The notes under the pieces: model-generated
Seen by the model: only the letters and a program-made list of their open reading frames with translations
Databases searched by the model: none
Told to the model about the DNA's origin: nothing
Assembly (NCBI RefSeq): GCF_932294415.1
Contig: NC_065544.1
Location: 19,381,351-19,445,350 of the forward strand
Source: Quercus robur
Taxonomy: Eukaryota; Streptophyta; Magnoliopsida; Fagales; Fagaceae
Direction of reading: 5' to 3'
DNA: 64,000 nucleotides
Part shown: in pieces, positions 1 through 13,800 of the stretch
Layout of the letters: the number at the start of each line of letters is the position of its first letter
Position numbering within the stretch: position 1 is the first letter of the stretch
Made by a program: the position numbers and the translations under genes

Positions 1-91
1 TCTGTAAAATATGATCCAAGGCGACAAATAAATTAATCAACTAGAGCATTTTATAGTAAACTTGTTTAGATTTTGATTGTAATCTACACAG

Positions 92-2921
92 GTTGGAGAA
101 GCTAAATCTGGGAACAATAGAAGGAAAGGCTAAAGTGATGGGAACATTAATGGGAATAGGTGGGGCGATGCTGCTTACTTTCTATAAAGGCGCAGAAATT
201 GACATTTGGTCTACTCATACGAACCTTTTGCATCACTCTCAACATGGTCAGAATGGACACTTGGCAACTGATTCTAGTAATCGCCTTTTGGGCTGTATTT
301 TCGCTGTAGGAAGTTGTATGTCGTACGCCCTCTGGTTAATCATTCAGGTGATTTTTGAAAACTTTTTTTTTTTTTTTTTTTTTTATAATCTTAATCATTA
401 TCAAAAACAAAAATTGATCCCTTAATGTCAAAAAGTTTCACATTACTCTCACACTTAGAAAATATTTTTTGATAATTTGATACTTGGAAGTAAGTTATTT
501 GAATCTTGTAAATTTCTGATGAAAATATCAAAATATACCCATTGAATGATAAGGTTCTTGACAACTCACCACAATATAAAAACTTTAAAAGTGAAAAAAA
601 TTTTGCCTAAATTTAGGAGGTTTTAGACTTTTCTATTTTTATTTTATGGGTCATGACAAAATATTAATTGTTTTTTTTCCTATAAATTTGTTTTTTAAAA
701 TGATTCACTAACAAGTAACAAATACTATTAGAGCATTCATTAATTTTTTCCTTGTTTTATTATAACATTTATTGCTTCTTCCTCTTTATTTATTTATTTA
801 TTATTATTTTTATTTCTATTCAAACTCAAGTAATTATTGAGTACTTATAGAGTACCATAAATGTGTATTCCTCATTCTCACATAACTATGGGTCCTACTA
901 ATTAAATTTATGATGGGACTCATAATTCATGTGAGATGAGAAGTACGCATTTATGGAACTTCCGAAGAATTCAATAATTTTCCTTCAAACCCCAAGAAAT
1001 TATTATTTACACTGGGAGGACTACTGATGTGGTCCTCTTTGAATAATGAGATGATGTCATTTATGCAAATGTATGTGTGAGTTTCCTAATAAGCACAAGG
1101 AATAAAAAATAAAAATTACCGGATGATGTCACATTTGCATAAATAACAGTATTTTATTGGTTGGAAGGTCAGGGAGGACCACTAACGTGGTCCTTCTAGT
1201 GGACCTAATAATTTCTCTCAAACCCCACTTAAAAAATCTCCAGAATTTTGTTCCTTCCATCTTAGTACTTCCTAGCTACTTTCTATGGGTTACTAATTAA
1301 TTGATAGAAGACAGGCTAAAATGAGTGAGAGATATCCATCATATTACTCCGGCACAGCTTTGATGAGTATAATGGGAACAATCCAAGCGTTTGTTTTTGC
1401 CCTATGCATGGAGAGGGATTGGAGTCAGTGGAAGTTGGGTTGGAATATTAGGCTGCTTACAGTGTCCTATTCGGTACGTTTTAATGGCAAGTTGTAGTTT
1501 GTGACCTTTGGTTAGTGTAGAAACATTAATACTGATTATTTATTGCTAATTTGACTCATGTTTAATTTAGGGAATTGTGGCTTCTGGACTCATGGTAACA
1601 TTCATTGCATTGTGCGTGCACATGAGAGGCCCTTTATTTGTCTCTGTCTTCAACCCTCTAATGCTTATTTTAGTTGCCATTATGGGGTCTCTAATACTAG
1701 ACGAAAAGTTGCACATTGGAAGGTACATTATTTAATTTTTAGGTCTATTGTCTATTGTATTATATATAAAAGTGGGTACAAGTTTTCAAAATACCTTCTT
1801 TAATTTAAACTTAAAGCGAAGGAGTGTTGTTAATTTTATAAATAAAGTAAATGGTATGTTAAGAAATTTATTTATTAAATTTTTAAATAGGACTTTTTTT
1901 TGGCATATCCTAAAATGAAATAGAAGAGTAACAAATTGAGACAAAGTAAGTATGACTTTTTGAAGATTTGAGTTCATTATATACTCAATCTCTTAATTAC
2001 CTCTATGTATCAAACATGAAATTGTGTTACCATCGTTTCTTCCCCGTTTATATATAATATAAAATAATGGAATAATTAACTTATAGTATAATGGGTCATT
2101 TGAATGTATATTTTTATTTTGGTTTTTAGAAATATAAATAATATAATACTAAGCTATAGTAATTTAAACTGATCAGAACTCATATTTTTAAAGAAAACAA
2201 CAGCAACCCAACTCCAAATAAATGCTGATTAAATTAGGTTTGAAATTCTATAAAGAAATGCAAATTAAATTCAGCATATACTTTTCTATAAATTCTGCAA
2301 CTTTATTTATAGTTGAAATGAAAATTTTAAGGAATACTAAAATTGTTCCTATGTTATTACTCCTTTACCGGAAAGGAGAATAATACTAGTAAAGTGTACT
2401 TGTTAAAAAATGGGGGAAACACTCTTGCTTCTTCTTTTTCCCCCCTAATTACTAGTATTATTTAAATGCATCTTTTGATTGCATCATGAAATGAATTACA
2501 AGTAACAAAGGATTTCCTTTCTCTTTAGTTTTTTTTGGCTAAACTTTTGATGAGGTATTTGATAATTCATATCATTGTATAATGTTATTTTGAACCCAAA
2601 AATAAATAATGATTTTGTCTTTCAAATGACAGCATTATAGGAGCCACGTTGATTGTATGCGGGTTATACGTGGTGCTGTGGGGTAAAGGCAGGGAGATGA
2701 AGAAGATAACTCAACTAGCACCCTCAGAATGCTCCCCAGAATCTGACTTGACCCATATTGTTATTACGTCTCCTATGGATGGCGACAATAACAACAACAG
2801 TGCAAGCGTTAAAATCAATGGCCTTTCAACCCCTATTGCTTCTGTAGATGACAGCACATTTGAAAAAGGACATGAAGAAAGTCATGAGCAAAAAGAGGAA
2901 AAGAAAAATAGTACTCTTTGA
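92..2921 (+). CDS. WAT1-related EamA/DMT membrane transporter, copy 1 (3' four exons; 5' end outside window)
   Basis: Exons read as 92-347, 1315-1473, 1571-1722 and 2633-2921, all with GT-AG borders and matching phases, giving about 285 residues. The first visible exon starts LEKLNLG and holds GIGGAMLLTFYKGAEI, the membrane segment typical of the second EamA repeat of WAT1-related (nodulin MtN21/UMAMIT) proteins. The next exon carries [15 protein letters not shown], and the third RGPLFVSVFNPL and ILDEKLHIG, both family hallmarks. The last exon ends the final membrane helix with LYVVLWGKGREMK and then a polar, Asn/Glu/Lys-rich cytosolic tail. Family members are about 10-TM carriers of amino acids, auxin or other metabolites in plasma or vacuolar membranes; the substrate here is unknown. 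Exons for the first EamA repeat must lie left of base 1. Copies 2 and 3 share the same exon structure but are more like each other than like this one. Confidence 0.9.
831..980. mobile_element. Foldback MITE in intron of WAT1 copy 1
   Basis: The two halves are imperfect inverted repeats of about 65 bp, beginning taattattgagtacttat on the left and ending gaattcaataattt on the right, with a short unpaired centre near 900-912. There is no coding capacity. The superfamily is not certain from the ends. Confidence 0.6.
997..1214. mobile_element. MITE-like inverted-repeat element in intron of WAT1 copy 1
   Basis: Imperfect terminal inverted repeats: the left end reads aaattattatttacactggg and the right end read in reverse gives aaattattaggtccactag. 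Both continue into a shared block with gtggtcc. The flanks on both sides contain tcaaacccc, which could be part of a target duplication. No ORF. Confidence 0.5.
1723..2632 (+). other. Last intron of WAT1 copy 1, no recognised element
   Basis: AT-rich sequence between the splice donor after LHIG and the acceptor before the last exon. I see no repeat pair, coding remnant or RNA gene. Confidence 0.5.
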
Positions 2922-3069
2922 AGCTCTAAATACAATGCAGAAAGCAAATCTTTTGTTCCAATTGCCCAATCTTCACGGTGATTTTGATAGATTTGGAAGT
3001 GGAACACACAGATTAATCTTGACTGTGTGTGATTTTGATAGGATTAGAGGTGTAAGACATGAATTGAAG

Positions 3070-4130
3070 CCCACATAATTCTTAGAGTAACTTCATTGTG
3101 AAGTTCTTGTAGTTTTATTCATCCATTTTGAAATTAGTAAATTAGAATTTTCCAGGTCATCCACATCTAATTTTGACCATCACAATTTTTGTATCTGTTT
3201 AAATTATTGATGATGTGATAATTTAATCCATGTATAAGTTGTTTCCAAATTAATGGAAAAAAATTTAAGAATCCCCATAGCAGATAGGAACTCTAATCAA
3301 ACTTAAATTGGAGGACAAAATTAATTATCATGGAATTCAATTTTCTTTCTTATACACTTCTTAGTTTTATTTTTTCAGTTAATTAAATGAACAATTTACT
3401 TTGCTTTTCTTTTAGAGAAATGATATGTCTATAATATTTTTACAACAAATCCTAAGTGGCAGGTTGTTACTGGTTGTTATTGTTGGGGCAAAAAAGTAAT
3501 CTTAATCTTAGGTTCAAATTTGAACCAATAACAACTAACCACCTGTGATTTGTTGTAGAAATATTGTAAAAATGTTGTAGTCGTAACATCCCTCTTTCTT
3601 TTATGGGAAATATTTTTGCCTATTGAGATATAAGTTTTACCAAATAAAACTACTACTGTTACATGAAATTCACTTTATGTTCCACTTATGAATTGAGGCC
3701 CCACATAATTTTTAGATTAACTTCACTACGAAGTTCTTATAGTTCTAATCATCCATTTTGAAATTAGTAAATTAGAATTTTCCAGGTCATCCACATTTAA
3801 TATTGACCATCACAATTTTTGTATTTGTTTAAATTATTGATGATGTGACAATTTAATCCATGTATGAGTTGTTTCCAAATTAATGGAAAATATTTTAAGA
3901 ATCCCCATAGCAGATAGGAACTCTAATCAAACTTAATTTGGAAGACACAATTATCATGGAATTCAATTTTCTTTCTTGTACACTTCATAGTTTTATTTTT
4001 TCAGTTAATTAATTGAACAATTTACTTTGCTTTCCTTTTATGGGAAAAAAAATTGGCTACTGAGATATAAGTTTTACCAAATAAAAGTACTTTCTTCTAT
4101 TCCACAAAATTCACTTTATGTTCCACTAGT
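3070..4130. repeat. Direct duplication of the downstream region of WAT1 copy 1
   Basis: The segment 3079-3690 is repeated at about 3708-4130 with some divergence. Shared landmarks are the blocks aaattagtaaattagaattt, ttgatgatgtga and agatataagttttacc. The first copy contains an extra 180-bp inverted-repeat element that the second lacks. The sequence is non-coding and just downstream of the transporter stop codon, so it is probably duplicated 3' UTR and flank. Confidence 0.75.
3415..3593. mobile_element. MITE inserted in first copy of the duplicated 3' flank
   Basis: Imperfect terminal inverted repeats of about 60 bp, left tatttttacaacaaatc and right, in reverse, tatttctacaacaaatc, followed by a shared ggttgtta/ggttagttgtta block. 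The tandem copy near 4035 has the same flanks without it, which serves as an empty site. A related, more decayed copy lies at about 5783-5955. Confidence 0.65.
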
Positions 4131-4579
4131 TGCATAATGTCATTCTTCTCCACCAAAATATATATATATATATATATATATATCTTCATATTTAAATGGG
4201 ACATACAATCTAACAAAATAAAATGGTCACACCTACGTTCGTATTGAAAATAATAAATAATGATAATTGATAATAAAATATAACAATTTTAAGATATGAA
4301 AACTCGTAAAAGAAAATTGTAAAACTTCATGTATTTTTTTTTTTTCTTATCAATAACTAGATATATTTAAGTTCTTTTTTTTATTAAATTTTATTAAATT
4401 TAAATTTCTTAACAAATCCTCTAAAATAAATTCTTGAAGCTGCCACTACTTAAGATGTAAGACACCTCATATTATTTTGTGCAAATCCAAAAGTGATAAT
4501 GGGAAACGATATGGATGCTTATTGCTTGCCTCATTAGTCAATTTAGAAACATTCTAAAACATTAAAATACAAATATACT

Positions 4580-4604
4580 AGGATTTCGTGGGTTTCAAGC
4601 CAAG

Positions 4605-4635
<31 letters not shown>

Positions 4636-4986
4636 AGCAACCCTAGGCATATTTTTCAAGACTTTTGGAGAGTCATGTTCAGCATACAAGCATAGAAGTT
4701 CCTACAATCTCTCTTAAAGCATCAATTGGAGATCCAAGTTCAAGTTTTTGAAGATTTGGTAATCAAGACAAACTTTTTGTAGTCTGGTTACATCCAAGTT
4801 GCTCGAATGAATCTTCAAAAAAGTACCTGAATTGGTGAGGGGTGTGTTCATGTACAATGAAAATCACTAGTAGAAGAGTTTGTGAATTCAAAGTTACACA
4901 TGATTACATTAGTGAGTACTCTACAAGAAGTGGTGAATCAAAATAGGTTTTATTATTTGTAAAAATTCAATTCTATATAGTGGATT
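4580..4986 (+). mobile_element. Possible decayed Copia-type LTR remnant
   Basis: The sequence has no ORF. Its right part, with a short run ending in atagtggattgatttttgcc followed by a gttgtaccctg block, resembles the U5 end of plant Copia LTRs. I cannot find a matching second LTR or clear borders, so the assignment is weak. An AT microsatellite lies at about 4610-4635. Confidence 0.3.
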
Positions 4987-6240
4987 GATTTTTGCCTTTG
5001 GGGTCTATAGGTTGTACCCTGATAAAATCCGTGAGTGTATATGTACCGGAGTTTCTAATCTTAAGAAAGACTTTATTGTAAGTGACTTCAACAAAGAAGT
5101 CCTAATTAGTAGTGAGCCAACTGGTCTCTCTCCTGCCAATAGAACCCAATGGTCCCAAAAATCCTTGTTTGAAATAAGTACAAGAAACGAGATCACATAA
5201 CAGAGACTGTGATTTTTGGACTAACTGAACTTATTGGTATGCAAGACAAAGATAAAATGGTGATCATATTTGTAAGAAAACAAATTACTAAGCATGTAAA
5301 AGCTAGGCTACATGATACGAGGATTTTTGCCTTTGGGATCTATAGGTTGTACCCTGATAAAATCCGTGAGTGTATATATATGTACCGGAGTTTCTAATCT
5401 TAAGAAAGACTTTATTGTAAGTGACTTCAACAAAAAAGTCCTAATTATTAGTGAGCCAACTGGTCTCTCTCCTGCCAATAGAACCCAATGGTCCCAAAAA
5501 TCCTTGTTTGAAATAAGTACAAGAAACGAGATCACATAACAGAGACTGATTTTTGGACTAACTGGACTTACTGGTATGCAAGACAGGGACGGTTCCAAGA
5601 TTTTTTTCTAGGGGGTCAATAATGTTGTAATTTTTGTGCGCTAAAAGTGGTGTAATTTTTTGCTAATGAAAAAGAAAAATGCAAAGAAAAACAATTCCAT
5701 TTCACGGTCAATGGCAAAGTAAGTTAGAGTTGGAGAGAAGGTTTATTTATTTACTTATTTTTTAAAACAAAATAGTAATTTTAAGAGTAGAGCTACTGAT
5801 ACAATACTTTCACAACATATTAATCTAGGTGGCAAATTGTTAAAGATATGTAAAAAAGTGATGTCATTTGTAAGATCTAGATAAAAATCAATTAAAATTT
5901 GTCACTTAACCTTTATTGTGAAAATAATATTGTGAAAGTAGTACTAAAATGATCATATTCAAGTTTATTTCAACTGGAATTAAACAAAATTTAAGATTAA
6001 GGTGTTCAAAATTTTATTTTAGGAGTCAAAATAAATAAAAAATAAAAAATTTTATATATAGTTTTTGTTTTTAGGCCAAGCCTGGGGGTTCATTTGAACC
6101 CCTGAGCTGGCTGTAGAGCCGCCACTGATGCAAGACAAAGATAAAATGGTGATCATATTTGTAAGAAAACAAATTACTACGCATGTAAAAGCTAGGCCAC
6201 TTGATCGTACGAGTATATATCCTTGGGAATTAAAAGAAAT
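4987..6240. repeat. 335-bp tandem duplication, second copy split by a hAT MITE
   Basis: The unit starting gatttttgcctttggg at 4987 restarts at 5322 with very high identity. The second unit runs to 5583, is interrupted by the element at 5584-6127, and resumes with its remaining 3' part to about 6210. The short ORFs in both copies are chance frames of the same repeat. Confidence 0.8.
5584..6127. mobile_element. Non-autonomous hAT element with 8-bp TSD
   Basis: Imperfect TIRs cagggacggttcc at the left and gagccgccactg at the right, which reads cagtggcggctc in reverse. Perfect 8-bp target duplications atgcaaga lie at 5576-5583 and 6128-6135. No transposase. A degraded smaller inverted-repeat MITE appears nested at about 5783-5955. 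Confidence 0.8.
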
Positions 6241-7536
6241 GACAAGTGACATACGAGCTACATATTTAAAATTCGAACAGTCAATAACATCATGAATTCA
6301 TGATCAATATGAATATCATTGTGGTACATGAGTCATACAAACATATCTGGCACTGTCTGAAAGTGGTATTCCTTGAAAATCTTTCCCATTTATATATATA
6401 ATTATTTGGACAGAAGAGTGGAAAAATAGAAGTTTTGGATAAAATATACAAACAATTTGAACTGTTATACTCAGAGCCGTGTCTTCTACTCTTTTTTGGC
6501 TCAATCTTATTTTTTTTCAGCCTTTTTCCCTGGTTTCCATTCTTTTTCCTTATTCTTTCTGTTAGGTGGTTTTTGCCTTTATTGAGTTAGCGTGTCAAAT
6601 CACGTGAAACAATGCATGGTCCAATTAAAATCCCAACCTCCCACTACCAATAATATATTGAGATATACGATTATATGTATATATATAAAAGAAACGGTGA
6701 CTTGGAGTCTTCATGAAAGTTAATCATAGAAAAAAAAAAGGGAAAGACTTGTGGACATGTGTCTGCAATCCAACATGTCCAGTGAAAATTTTCACTGGAC
6801 ACAAGCCGAACCCGGGAAAAAAAACCTTTTCTAGAGGGTTAGGTCTAAAACCAGAACCCTCAAACCAAACTAGCATACATTAGTATCACTGTTATTGTAC
6901 ATTTTTAGTTATTCTATTCTCAAACACAATTACTAAAGTATATAGTAAACAGTTAGTGATTAATGGGTTCTTAATTTCACATGGAAACACAGGTTGTCCA
7001 ATGGTGGCAGTGGCAGCAATTTTTTTTCTTCTTGTTTACTAATATATAGAAAAGGACGAAACAAGAAGGAAATTTTAGTTTCAGAAACTTTTCAGATTTT
7101 GATCACTAGGCACCAATATATAAGATTAGTATGTATTTAATGTCAACAACAAAATCAAGTCTTGTACGACTATCCAACTGAGCTTCTTTTTTTTTGTGTG
7201 TCTTTCACTCAAATTAAATACAAATCAAAATATTGCATGTTTCTTTTGCTTTTCCTTAATTTCCAAGGCAACGATAAAATTAGTCAAAAAGGCTGTTTCA
7301 AGATCTGTCAATTTGTGCTTCCACTATAACATGAGCGATATGGAATACTTTGAGAGTCCAAGGAAGATTCTCTTACGTGTCTCTTGGCAATTATACGTGG
7401 AGGCTAAGTGGAGTTGAAGTGACGTGAGGGCATAGCATGCACCGCATGAATCAGGCCTCTCGATCTCTATAATAGCTAAGCCTATTAGATATCCAAATTG
7501 CTCTCTCTCTCTCTCTCTTAGAGTACTATACAATAT
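6241..7536 (+). other. Intergenic region and promoter of WAT1 copy 2
   Basis: No coding sequence. It contains a perfect 24-bp palindrome at 6777-6800 inside a larger fold-back. A (CT)9 tract at 7501-7518 sits just before the start codon at 7537, a common 5' UTR feature in plants. A weak TATA-like TATAATA is at 7468-7474. Confidence 0.5.
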
Positions 7537-10500
7537 ATGCAAAAGATGGGGTACCTATGTAATGTAATACAAAGCTCGAAGCCAGGGATTTTAATGGTAG
7601 TAGTTCAGATAGTATATGCAGGGATGAATATACTATACAAACTTGTATCAGAAAATGGAGTGAATTTGAGGATCCTCATTGCCTACCGTATGTTGTTTGC
7701 CACTGCCTTCATGGTTCCTCTTGCTCTCATCTTTGAAAGGTGTTGTTCTTCAAATACATATATAAAGGCTATTTCTTTGATACAAAAATCCCATTAAATA
7801 AATATTGCATTCTACTTTGATGATATATCTACTTGTTCAAAATGTTTTTGGCATTTTGAAGATATGCCTTCTAATGATTTTACATTTTGTTAATGTAATC
7901 TGTAACCTACGAAAATTAAAACATATATAGGAAAGAGGAAAAATGGAAGCTATATTTTATGCCAATGTAATCCCATTAATGATTGGTGTTTACAACTTTT
8001 GCAGGAAAACCAGGCCAAAACTAACATGGGTAGTGATGTTCCAGGCTTTTCTTTGTGGGTTACTTGGGTAAGTTTCAGACATGATACTCTCAACATTGTA
8101 ATTGGCTGGAAGCCAAATTTTTGCTGAGCCATAACAAGTTAAAATGTAATAAATAAATTGTGAGATTAATCCTATTGTATCTAAAAAAATCATGGTGGAG
8201 AACTAATTGAAATATCACATCTTCCTTCTCTCTCAAAAATAAAGGCATTATATGGGGGTAATTATCCTCAATTTTTATAAAAATTAGAAAAGCTTAATCT
8301 AACAACTATATCTTGAAATTGAGAATGAATGAAATATAATTTCCAACACCCAAACATAAAAAAAGGCAAGCTTAGTCCTTTCCAGGGAAAATTTAATCCA
8401 AATTTTAGACCATCTCACCTGGATTGGAAGTGAGTCACCTAACCTTTAGGGCACAACTATTCACTTTTCAAGTTAAATGAAAAAAATACCATCACACATC
8501 CTTGGCATGGTGATATATAGTTAATCAACAAGTTTTCAAGAGAGATTTTCACACACATATACCTAGATTAGATTTCTATCTATAAAAAATAAAAATAAAA
8601 AGTTGAGTGGAAAAAAAAATTCAAATTTGAAGGAAAGTTTGAGATATTACTAGTTTATTTTTCCTTGCAAAACAACATAAAGGTGATTACTAATTTAACA
8701 TTGAAAAGGAAACTACCAAATCCTAATAATGATACCCATAAATTAGAAAATGCGTTATAGCAGCATATTTCAACACCAAAAATATTACAAATCAAAATAG
8801 TTCAAGGAAACAATGCTACTGATGGAATAACAAGGATTTTAATTCAGATTCACCACCAAATCAGACTTGAAGAATTCAATTATACAAAGTATCATATCAT
8901 AAAATTGTATTAATAAAAAGGATATTAGGTGATGTAAAATTTGTATAGAATTATATTATATGTTTAACGTAAATTTAAATTAAATCAATTGTATTTGTTT
9001 ATATATACTGCAATAATGAAGATGAACTCGGGCCAAAGTTGAAACCAGCCACCAGGAATATTAATTTATAATATGTTCAATTGCAGGGGGACATTGGCTC
9101 AGAATCTATATTTTGAGAGCTTTGCCTTCACATCAGCTACATTTGCTGTCGCCATGAGTAATCTCAATCCAGCCATTACCTTCGTTCTAGCAACATCTGT
9201 CGGGTACTATTCATAAGCAATAGTTATTCTTTAAAATAAAAAATAAATATTTATTATTGAAATGATTGCATTAACTATTTCTTAACTTACATAATATAGC
9301 CTTTAAAAAAAAATTTAGAACTCCACAGGCTAATACTCGCTTCCAATCCAATGGTTCTTTCTCTCTTCATCAAACATAGGTTTTATGTTATTGATATCTG
9401 AAAATTAAATTGTTTATTTAAAGTATTTTTTAAGTGACCATTTTAAAATTAATCTGGTTTAATCTTACCGAGTTTATCAAAGATGTACTAATCTTTTGTA
9501 ACCTCATAATTTTTTTTTATTTATTTAAATGTGGTTTCAACAATTATTAGTGTTCATTTCAATTTTTTTTTTTCTTTTTCTTTTTCAGATGGTTGGATTA
9601 ATTTTTTAAAGAAATGCGTAAATAAAAATCTTTTATATGATATCATGATATTCAAGCAAGTGAATTTTGACTTTAATGAACATATAAGATATGCTTTTTT
9701 TTTTCTTTTTAAATATTTTTTGAGATATAATTTTGAACAAAGTAATAGTAATTATACAGATTCTCAATTTATACCTAATAAGATACTAAGCTGGACGAAA
9801 AAAAGAGTAAATATAAATTTACAAACAAAATTATATTTTTGGAACTTTGATTGGAATGTGATATTTATAAAATTTCATTGAAATATCATTTCATTCCACC
9901 ATCTTATCATATAACAACTAAACTGTGGAGTACAGATTTAGGTGTTTATTTGTGTGTCACCAAACAGAAGAATAGTATAGTTATTTCATTAATTTTTGTA
10001 CTATAATATTTATTCATTTTGCAATAATATAATTACCTTACTCTATATCAAACTTGCCCTCAAAGATTTTGTTAATTTTATTTTAGAGGAAAGAGGTAAC
10101 GAAAATAGAAATATAATAAGTGAAGAGAAGTTTGTAATATGTTCTTTATATAATTTTAAAATATTGTTTTTTTGTTTGGAAAACTACTAATAAGCGATAA
10201 AATCTAGGGATAGTTACACAATAAAAATTTCAAAATTTTGATATTATTTTTATTAGCTTAAATTCTAAAGTTATAGGTTTATATATGTTCAAAATATAGT
10301 TTTAAAATTGTAACAATTTGAAAATTTTAAGTCTATATAATGGAACTCATTATATGAATAGTCTAGCCTAGCCTAGATACTAAAATTCTTTCCATATGAA
10401 TCATTTGTAGAATTCCACCTAAATATATAATTTCAAAATGAATCTTCATCATATTTAATGGATGCTTTATTTTTTTTACAAATTTTCTTACATTAACATA

Positions 10501-10663
10501 ATATTACTATCATTGTCATCCTTGCTGTGAAGATCATTCTATAAGTACAAGTTCTTATAAGGTGTGAGGGGGAGGGGGTAAGAGCCAATGTTCAAGTCTC
10601 TAAAAGGTAGTTTCACACACATACATTTAAATTAGGTTAAAATAATATTTCTATCTCAAATTA

Positions 10664-10702
<39 letters not shown>

Positions 10703-10783
10703 ATATTGCTTAATCTTCAATTGAATTATTTTTTATCACCTGGATTGGTCTTAAGAATCATATAAACATATATGTGTGTGGGG

Positions 10784-10815
<32 letters not shown>

Positions 10816-13800
10816 TTATTCCTCAAAATAAAATCTTAACTCTGCAAGTCTCATACAATAGTTAATTACAAAAATAAGTAAATCTGATGTAGTAACCACA
10901 AGATAAGGATTAAGAGTTTTGAATCAAGAACAATTTCTTTAAGAACAAATAAACCAATAAACCTTATTAGGGTTAAAGTAGATGTTTGAATTTCAATTAA
11001 TTTGATATCAATTATCAGGTTGGAAAAGCCAGCAGTAGGAACATTGGGTGGGATGATGAAGATTGCGGGGACACTGGTAGGAATAGGTGGGGCAATGCTA
11101 TTCACTTTATACAGAGGTGTGAAAATTGATTTGTGGTCAACGCATGTTGACCTTTTACATCATCAACAACACGTGGCACCATCACACCCAGGCTCTAGTC
11201 AACATGTAATCGGCGCCCTATTGTGTTTGGCATGCAGTTTATCCTATGCAATGTGGTTGATAATCCAGGTCAGTCAGAATTCCAATTACTACTATTTTAC
11301 AATAATTAAATATTAATTAATGCCCATGCAATTTTCTAATTTTTTTTTAATCAGTTTTGTTCTATTGCCATTGTTTTAAATACAGGGAAAAATGAATGAA
11401 AGATATCCATGCCTTTATTCAGGCACAGCTCTCATATGTACAATGAGTTTCTTGCAGTCTATTGTTTTTGCCTTATGCACTGAAAGGGATTGGAGTCAGT
11501 GGAAATTGAGTTGGGATCTTAGGCTCCTTACTGCAGCTTATTCGGTACTTCACCTTTCAATTTTTATACACTAGACTACAGGATTTTACACTATACACGT
11601 ATTACAAAACCTTTGTGAACATATCTAGTAAATATATTACTAGATAAATTACTTTTAAACCTTATAATTAGGGGTGTAACAAATTAAATCATATTCTTTC
11701 AAAAGTACGTATCAAATTAAATATCACCCATTTAATTTGAATTACAATTTTTTTAGAATTTAATATTGGCTGAGGTTTTAATTTTTCTTAGAAACTATAT
11801 AGTTTAATTTGTTATTTTCTATAGAATTTAATTATTCTTACATTTTTAAATTTATGTTTGGAAATATTTTACCCAACTTTCTTTTTTTTTTTTTTGTGGG
11901 AAACTGTTTTACCCAACTTAATTTGTAGGTGTAACCTCGAATTTGATTTTTTTTTTTTTTTTCATTGCTATATATAAACTTAAATTTAGAAGAATCTTTG
12001 ACAGTTTTGGAATTTGTTTTGGCTCTTGACTTTTAGGGGATTGTGTGTTCTGGCGTGGTGGTGGCTGTAATTGCTTGGTGTATACAAGCAAGAGGTCCAA
12101 TGTTTGTCTCAATTTTTAATCCTCTTTCGCTCTTAATCGTAGCACTCGTAGGATCTTTAGTATTGGAGGAAGAGCTGCACCTAGGAAGGTATATATATTT
12201 TCCAACTTCTAAATATATTAAAGCTGTTTTTTTTAGAAGAACTAAATATATTAAAGCTATAAATTACTTACAAAAAATTCCAAATTATTTTTTTTAGCAG
12301 GAAAAAAAAAAAACATGGGAATACATAATTCCAAACAAATTAAATCTTAAGCTTTTAGTTGTTCAATTTATATTTGAATTTTCAAAAATCCTACAATTCA
12401 TCCCTTCTGTCCATCTCCATTAACTTGACATCTAATTGATGTCTATCTCCATGTTTCAAACCAATCACTCCCTCAGTCCCTCTCCCTCCACCTTGAATTT
12501 TGAATCATAGCGAGTACTCTAATACTACTTATGACTAATTATAAGTTACCCCTAGTTTTTTTTTTTTTTTGGAGAAGATAGTTAATAATTGATTAGCCTG
12601 AAAATTAAGAGCATCCTATAAAAGTATATCTAGATTAAAGTTACTAATTTATATTATTCTTTCACATTCAATTTCAATGCAATAAGATTCTCAAAGAAAA
12701 AAAAAATCAATCCAATAAGGTTAGTCCAGAGTTGTCCACTAAATATACTTATAGTTATGGGTGTAAAAGAGTAATTTTAGGGCTTGTTTGGATTGAGAGG
12801 AGAAGGATGGGAAGTGAAGAAAAGTAGAGTAAAGTTTTGCTAAAAATTGACTAATTTTGATCCAAATCCACTCTACTCCCCCTCCTTTTCCCTCCATCCA
12901 AACACTTACAACTAAGATTTCAACCCAGAAATTTTTCTTTAGCCGTTCAGCGCTTCCAATGCTTTATTCAAATTTTTCTGAAGTTCAAGTAACCGAAATG
13001 AAGGGTTTCCTCAATTGAAGTGTTATCTTAAGTAGCGAGGTAGGGCTGGAATGCTGTTAAGGTTCCGGATGAGTGACTAGCTGTAGGTTAATGGCTAATT
13101 TCAAAGGAGCCATGCCTCCTCAGAATAAATGGGAGAATTGAGAGAGGATTGGGAAATACTTTTTTTTCTTTTCTTTTTTTAATTAATGATCATACAAGGC
13201 TAGCAAGCCATTTACACGAGAAATACAAAGGGGGAGAAGCTTTGCTCAACCAAGTCTTCTAACCAGTTGGGGCAGCTAGCATAACATCCTACAACAATCG
13301 AAAACCCTATCAATTATGCATAGACACAAAACAAAACACATGGAACTAAGCCTAATATGTTATACACTAACCTTAACCACTAACACATGCTGAGATAACT
13401 AGCAATAAAACCTTAAGGTCCTCACGAGTACATAAGAATTTGTATTGGTAACTAGCAGTTGGCCCAAGGTTGCTTGCAACTGTACCATCAGTATAAGTTG
13501 GCAATTGTCATAATCAGCACACCTAGTAGTGACATTCTCACTACCATAGCATTATACATAATGCAATAACATCATGTAGCATTAACAGCACAATGCGCCC
13601 GGTAACACAATGCAACAATAACATCACCAATAGGATCATAACAACATCCATTAAGGCATAACAGTATAAACTAGGGCACCTTGAAAGTTTTCTAACATAC
13701 CCCCCTCCTGAAAACACCGTGTCTATAACGTGTGGAAACTAGCTGCAGTGTATGCAAATTTAACCAAGTAGCATCTTCCTTAGATACCCATTGATCAATG

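Noticed and set aside
9531-9881. 116-codon ORF in intron 3 of WAT1 copy 2
   Set aside because: AT-rich Phe/Asn/Ile-biased translation between well-supported exons; no motif.
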